A stretch of DNA of 64,000 nucleotides from positions 6,510,001-6,574,000 of the forward strand of contig NZ_CP107785.1 in the NCBI RefSeq assembly GCF_036345915.1, in the 5' to 3' direction. This document shows positions 60,709-64,000 of this stretch, piece after piece (the first letter of the stretch is position 1; the number at the start of each line of letters is the position of its first letter). The stretch comes from Nocardia sp. NBC_00565. Its GTDB lineage: Bacteria > Actinomycetota > Actinomycetes > Mycobacteriales > Mycobacteriaceae. The notes below the pieces were generated by a model. It made no database searches, was not told the DNA's origin, and saw only the letters and a list, made by a program, of their open reading frames with translations. A program made the position numbers and the translations under genes.

Positions 60709-61134
60709 TCAGGCGGTCGCGTCGAAGTGGGCGATCACCTTGCTGGGGCGTACCCGGACGACCAGCTCGCCGGGGACGCCGTTGCGCTTGCCGAATTCCG
60801 CGGCACGATCGGCACCCATATAACGGCCCGCGATCTCGGTGGCGGTGCGCAACAGTTCGTCGGGATCCTCGGACAGGGTCACCCTGCCCTGGATCTGCAC
60901 GGACGAGTACGGCGGCCCCTCGAGGTCGACAATCACGGCGATGCGCGGATCACGCGCGAACGCCTTGCCCTTGACCGAGCCCTTACCGGTATTGAAGACC
61001 AACTCCTCCCCCTCGAGCACGAACCACACCGGTGTGACCACCGGCCGTCCATCGGCGGCCACAATCGCCACCTTGCCCGTTCGCGTGCCATGGGACAGAA
61101 AATCGCGCACCGCAGGATCCGAAAGTGAGGCCAT
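60709..61134 (-). CDS. PPOX-class F420-dependent oxidoreductase
   Basis: The 141-residue split-barrel protein of the pyridoxamine-phosphate-oxidase fold reads TRTGKVAIVAADGRPVVTPV, then FNTGKGSVKGKAFARDPRIA and IQGRVTLSEDPDEL. This matches the small actinobacterial F420-binding flavin-like reductases; TGKGSVKGK is a likely phosphate- and cofactor-binding stretch. Substrate unknown. A TAGGGT box (61146 to 61141) ends six bases before the ATG, so the message is probably leaderless. Confidence 0.85.
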   Translation of the reverse strand: MASLSDPAVRDFLSHGTRTGKVAIVAADGRPVVTPVWFVLEGEELVFNTGKGSVKGKAFARDPRIAVIVDLEGPPYSSVQIQGRVTLSEDPDELLRTATEIAGRYMGADRAAEFGKRNGVPGELVVRVRPSKVIAHFDATA

Positions 61135-61140
61135 CCCCCA

Positions 61141-61259
61141 ACCCTAGAACCACCCCGCTCCCACCAACGGTATTGCCGGGTCACCGCCGCCCTGCTCGCG
61201 TGCGCGGGCGACCGCGGAGGTGCGGGAGCGAACAGCGAGTTCGGCGTAGTTGCTAGCGT
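61141..61259. promoter_or_regulatory. Divergent leaderless promoters (F420 oxidoreductase and NUDIX)
   Basis: On the minus strand, TAGGGT at 61146-61141 lies six bases before the ATG of the oxidoreductase gene. On the plus strand, TAGCGT at 61254-61259 lies seven bases before the ATG of the NUDIX gene. Neither gene has a ribosome-binding site. Confidence 0.6.
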
Positions 61260-61266
61260 CGCGGTC

Positions 61267-61692
61267 ATGACCTCCGGATACGTGCCGCACATGTACTCGA
61301 TTTCGATCAAGGGTGTCGTCGTTCGTGATGGGCGAGTGCTGCTGTTGAAGAACGAACGCGAAGAGTGGGAACTGCCCGGCGGCAGAATCGAACCCGACGA
61401 GACTCCGGAAGAGTGCGTAGCCCGTGAGATCACCGAGGAGACGCAGTGGCCGGTAACGACCGGGCCGATTCTCGACTCATGGCTCTACTACATCAACGAA
61501 GTAGAACGGCACGTGTTCATCGCGACCTACGGTTGCTACCCGGATACCGACGCCGAGCCGGTGCTATCCCACGAACACAAAGAGGTCGGCCTGTTCGCTG
61601 AAGACGAGATCGCTGGGCTGACCATGCCGGACGGATACAAGCGTTCGATCATGACTTGGTTCGCCCAGTTGAGGGCAGCAGAGAGCGTCTAG
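61267..61692 (+). CDS. NUDIX hydrolase
   Basis: The 141-residue protein has a clear NUDIX box, GGRIEPDETPEECVAREITE followed by ET, with the catalytic Arg-Glu and Glu-Glu pairs. The final Gly of the consensus is Thr-Gln here. These enzymes hydrolyse nucleoside diphosphates linked to another moiety. The start is ATG at 61267 with a TAGCGT box seven bases upstream. It is followed after seven bases by a small gene, probably in the same transcript. The substrate cannot be predicted. Confidence 0.88.
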   Translation: MTSGYVPHMYSISIKGVVVRDGRVLLLKNEREEWELPGGRIEPDETPEECVAREITEETQWPVTTGPILDSWLYYINEVERHVFIATYGCYPDTDAEPVLSHEHKEVGLFAEDEIAGLTMPDGYKRSIMTWFAQLRAAESV

Positions 61693-61699
61693 GGGCCTC

Positions 61700-61918
61700 A
61701 TGTCGACCACCGGAACGTCCAAGTACAAGAGCGAGTACGCCCGCGGCTATGAAGCTCACGGCAAAGCCGAAGCCCTCGTGATGATCCTCGAAGCAAGAGG
61801 TTTGATGCTCTCCGAAGGGAACAGAGCCCGCATACTCGAGTGCACTGATCAGGACGAGCTCGACATCTGGCTCAAACAAGCCGCGTTCGTCGCCGTCGCC
61901 GACGACCTCTTCCGCTGA
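61700..61918 (+). CDS. Small hypothetical protein, 72 aa
   Basis: ATG at 61700 follows the NUDIX stop by seven bases. The product contains YKSEYARGYEAHGKAEALVM and then CTDQDELDIWLKQAAFVAVA. It resembles a short module common in actinobacterial hypothetical proteins that often occurs at the end of larger proteins. It is helical, with no signal peptide. I assign no function. A strong hairpin follows. Confidence 0.65.
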   Translation: MSTTGTSKYKSEYARGYEAHGKAEALVMILEARGLMLSEGNRARILECTDQDELDIWLKQAAFVAVADDLFR

Positions 61919-61981
61919 CATAGCCACACGGCAGGTACCGAGCTGGCGTGGTGTCCGCGCCGAACAGTTTATGAAACGCCA

Positions 61982-62016
61982 TGCACCCCTTGACCTGCGA
62001 GAGGTCAAGGGGTGCA
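61982..62016. terminator. Strong 15-bp bidirectional terminator
   Basis: TGCACCCCTTGACCT (61982-61996) pairs perfectly with AGGTCAAGGGGTGCA (62002-62016). It separates the rightward NUDIX pair from the leftward DUF397 genes and can serve both. Confidence 0.85.
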
Positions 62017-62055
62017 CGGGCTTTGAGACTAGAGCTGGCTCGTTGGGGCGCGGGT

Positions 62056-62262
62056 CTACTGGCGCTCGAACTCGCCGTCGACAAGGCCAGCGGTGAACGC
62101 TTGCCACTCGCCGGAGGTGAACACCAGCGCTGGACCGGCCGGGTTCTTGGAGTCACGAACACCGACCATGCCGCCGTCCAGATGTGCGACTTCTACACAG
62201 TCTTGCGAGCCACTGCTACGTGTGCTTTTAAACCAGAGCGCTCCGAACAGGTCGATGTTCAC
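62056..62262 (-). CDS. DUF397 domain protein, copy 1 (distal)
   Basis: The 68-residue protein starts with GTG at 62262, with AAGGAG eight bases upstream. It reads NIDLFGALWFKSTRSSGSQD, then CVEVAHLDGGMVGVRDSKN, then PALVFTSGEWQAFTAG, a complete DUF397 domain. DUF397 proteins pair with Scr1-type HTH regulators; in Streptomyces coelicolor such a pair behaves like a toxin-antitoxin and stimulates antibiotic production. It is the third gene after the regulator in transcription order. Confidence 0.85.
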   Translation of the reverse strand: MNIDLFGALWFKSTRSSGSQDCVEVAHLDGGMVGVRDSKNPAGPALVFTSGEWQAFTAGLVDGEFERQ

Positions 62263-62368
62263 GGCGCGTGCTCCTTCGCTGCCTGACGAAGCAGGCGTTT
62301 GCTGTCTGGCACGTCCAACGCTACCCGCTGGATAGACACGAAGGCACGGGACTCGTTGGGGCACAGGT

Positions 62369-62575
62369 CTACTGGCGCTTGAACTCACCGTCGACAACAC
62401 CAGCGGTGAACGCTTGCCACTCGCCAGGGGTGAACACCAGCGCCGGACCGGTCGGATTCTTGGAGTCACGAACACCGACCATGCCCCCGTGCAGATGCGC
62501 TACTTCTACACAGTCGCTCCCTCCCGCGCTGTAGGTGCTCTTGAACCAGAGCGCTCCGGACAGGTCAATACTCAT
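62369..62575 (-). CDS. DUF397 domain protein, copy 2
   Basis: The 68-residue protein starts at ATG 62575. AAGGAG lies nine bases before it, whereas the in-frame GTG at 62584 would leave no spacing. The DUF397 motifs are the same as in the neighbouring copies, with STYSAGGSDCVEVAHLHGG and GEFKRQ as differences. It lies exactly 313 bp from each neighbour. Confidence 0.85.
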   Translation of the reverse strand: MSIDLSGALWFKSTYSAGGSDCVEVAHLHGGMVGVRDSKNPTGPALVFTPGEWQAFTAGVVDGEFKRQ

Positions 62576-62681
62576 GGTGTGCACTCCTTCGCCGCCTGCC
62601 GCAACAGGCGCTTGCTATCTGGCACGTCCAACGCTACCCGCTGGATTGACACGAAGGCACGGGACTCGTTGGGGCACAGGT

Positions 62682-62888
62682 CTACTGGCGCTCGAACTCG
62701 CCGTCGGCAACACCAGCGGTGAACGCCTGCCACTCACCAGGGGTGAACACCAGCGCTGGACCGGCCGGGTTCTTGCTGTCACGTACACCGACCATGCCGC
62801 CGTCCAGATGTGCAACTTCTACACAGTCTTGTGTGCCGCTGCTGCGTGTGCTCTTGAACCATCGTGCCCCCGACAGATCAACGTTCAC
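62682..62888 (-). CDS. DUF397 domain protein, copy 3 (proximal to the regulator)
   Basis: The 68-residue protein has a GTG start at 62888 that overlaps the stop of the Scr1-like regulator as GTGA, so it is translationally coupled. It reads NVDLSGARWFKSTRSSGTQD and CVEVAHLDGGMVGVRDSKN. This is the ancestral arrangement, regulator then DUF397; the two distal copies appear to be tandem duplicates. Confidence 0.87.
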   Translation of the reverse strand: MNVDLSGARWFKSTRSSGTQDCVEVAHLDGGMVGVRDSKNPAGPALVFTPGEWQAFTAGVADGEFERQ

Positions 62889-63763
62889 CGGGTCAACTCC
62901 TCTGCAATCTTCAGGATCAGGCGGCGCGAGTCGGCCTCGTTCAGCGCCGCACGCTGTAGCCGAGTGTAGGCGTCACGGTACTGCTGTACTTCCTCAGGCT
63001 TTTCCAGGTACAGCGCGCCCGTATAGCCCTGAACGTAGATCACCGGAGGTTCGGTCAAATGCGCCGTCGGATGCTTGGGGAACTCCAACAGCACAAACGT
63101 GCCGACCAGCAAGCCGGGATGTGTGCCCGCGTCGGCAGGAACAACCCGAACAGAAACGTTCTTCAAACGGCTGACCTCGGCAATGTGCCGAAGCTGCGCG
63201 GCCATGATTTCCGGACTACCGATCGGGCGCCGCAATGGCAACTCATCCAGGACTACATCCAACGCGAGCGGGTTTGAGTCATCGGTGAGTCTGTCTTGCC
63301 GACGCGCCGCGAGTTCGATCCGGCGTTCTACCTCAGCGGTGTCAGCGTTGGGAACCTCAGCCCAGATCACTTCACGGCGATAGTCCGGTATCTGCAACAG
63401 TCCGGGGACGAGCGCAGCTTGATACGTAGTCAGCCGAACGGCAGCCTGTTCGAGTCCCACGAACAGGTCGAAGTGCTTCGGGATCGCGTCGCCGTACGCA
63501 TGCCACCAGCCCTTACCCTGCGCCTCCTCGGTCAGCCCCAGCAAGATTTCCGTCTGCTCCTGCGTCGCACCATAAACCTGGCACAGCCGCTCGATATCGA
63601 TGAACCGCAATCTCACCGGCTGTCCGGTTTCCATGCGCCAAATCGTCTGTTTGCCAACGGAGATAGCCGCCTTGGCTACATCCATCGTGATGCCCGCGTT
63701 CTCCCGTAAGTCGTGCAGCTCGCGCCCCAGCAGCCGCCTCGGAAGCGTTGAACCGGTACTCAA
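62885..63763 (-). CDS. Scr1-like XRE family regulator (DUF5753-type C-terminal domain)
   Basis: I chose TTG at 63763, because AGGAGGGG precedes it at good spacing and the protein is then 292 residues, the usual size; the frame extends further upstream without domain homology. The N-terminal HTH reads LGRELHDLRENAGITMDVAK and then GKQTIWRMETGQ. The C-terminal part has LFVGLEQAAVRLTTYQAALV, PGLLQIPDYRREVI and VSVRVVPADAGTHPG, typical of Scr1/DUF5753 proteins. Its stop overlaps the DUF397 start. Family members act as antitoxin-like regulators linked to development and secondary metabolism. Confidence 0.88.
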   Translation of the reverse strand: MSTGSTLPRRLLGRELHDLRENAGITMDVAKAAISVGKQTIWRMETGQPVRLRFIDIERLCQVYGATQEQTEILLGLTEEAQGKGWWHAYGDAIPKHFDLFVGLEQAAVRLTTYQAALVPGLLQIPDYRREVIWAEVPNADTAEVERRIELAARRQDRLTDDSNPLALDVVLDELPLRRPIGSPEIMAAQLRHIAEVSRLKNVSVRVVPADAGTHPGLLVGTFVLLEFPKHPTAHLTEPPVIYVQGYTGALYLEKPEEVQQYRDAYTRLQRAALNEADSRRLILKIAEELTR

Positions 63764-63793
63764 TTCCTTACCCCTCCTGATGATTCCGGTCTT

Positions 63794-63825
63794 GTCTGGA
63801 ACCAGACTGACAGCTCTGCTGGAAC
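63794..63825. promoter_or_regulatory. Candidate operator of the Scr1-like regulator
   Basis: GTCTGGAACCAGAC at 63794-63807 is a perfect 14-bp palindrome about 30 bp upstream of the TTG start. Its core CTGGAAC repeats at 63819-63825, 23 bp start to start. Confidence 0.45.
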
Positions 63826-63994
63826 TTCGGAAGATTTCGATGGAAAGTTCCCGTTGATAGGTCGCACTCGGGCTCGGTCGGTGCTGAACTGAGCGAGCGC
63901 TCGGAGAAACGACTCTCTTACTTCCCTCATCGAGGACGGTTTTCTCAGGGGCCGGGCGCATCCAAGCCACAGTCGATGCACCGGAGGTCGGCAG

Positions 63995-64000
63995 ATGCCG
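63995..64000 (+). CDS. Start of a gene cut by the window edge
   Basis: ATG at 63995 follows GGAGG at 63983-63987. The context GGAGGTCGGCAGATGCCG is the same as at the start of the small gene at 13769. Only two codons are visible, so the identity rests on the upstream match. Confidence 0.5.

Larger units (their letters stand above)
62056..62888 (-). repeat. Three tandem DUF397 units with a 313-bp period
   Basis: Starts and ends of the three genes step by exactly 313 bp (62056, 62369, 62682). The two 106-bp spacers are nearly identical and each contains a GCCTG/CAGGC hairpin just upstream of the ribosome-binding site (62281-62296 and 62594-62609). Confidence 0.9.

Noticed and set aside
62056..62888. 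A CRISPR array or satellite repeat
   Set aside because: The 313-bp periodicity is a tandem duplication of a coding gene plus spacer, not short repeats with unique spacers.

Overview
The window is high-GC DNA with actinobacterial gene style: many GTG/TTG starts, TAnnnT -10 boxes 6-8 nt before the start codon, an MspA-type porin, Scr1-like and DUF397 regulators, and F420/cobalamin-type genes. A mycolic-acid actinomycete fits best, with Nocardia the most likely genus. This placement rests on gene content only.

Left flank (1-13.6 kb). It opens inside a urea carboxylase-type carboxyltransferase, followed by a 50-residue protein. Next come an epoxide hydrolase and a divergent WYL regulator, then a MarR regulator divergent to an SGNH hydrolase. 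A scar follows in which an MmyB-type regulator fragment meets an SDR fragment tail to tail. After it lie a TetR regulator divergent to a peroxiredoxin-like protein, a Uma2 protein, a serine hydrolase and a small membrane protein. A leftward cluster encodes an MspA-like porin, a secreted phospholipase A2 and a lipoprotein.

Regulatory cassette (12.4-15.2 kb). An XRE-TPR regulator is divergent to five small rightward genes, the last four joined by short overlaps. The ribosome-binding context of the first small gene recurs in the last bases of the window, where another copy appears to begin.

Giant NRPS (15379-59391, minus strand). One reading frame of about 14,670 codons encodes 13 condensation (C), 12 complete adenylation (A), 12 carrier (PCP) and two epimerisation (E) domains. 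It ends in a thirteenth C domain fused to a vestigial half A domain, with no thioesterase. Codes read from the sequence give Ser at modules 4, 7 and 9 and Thr at module 5. The other codes fall into repeated classes: 1=11, 3=8, 10=12. The predicted product is a Ser/Thr-rich peptide of about 12 residues, with one D residue (module 6) and an acyl cap accepted by an EntF-like starter C domain. The second E domain has lost its catalytic His. No MbtH, phosphopantetheinyl transferase, acyl ligase, thioesterase or exporter gene is visible, so partners must lie elsewhere. The gene carries several short hairpin-forming DNA insertions that keep the frame open, one kind in both orientations. They resemble Rickettsia palindromic elements in behaviour.

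Right flank (59.4-64 kb). A truncated XRE gene lies upstream of the NRPS, followed by cobM, an F420-type split-barrel oxidoreductase, a divergent NUDIX hydrolase and a small hypothetical protein. The window ends with an Scr1-like regulator feeding three DUF397 genes repeated with an exact 313-bp period.
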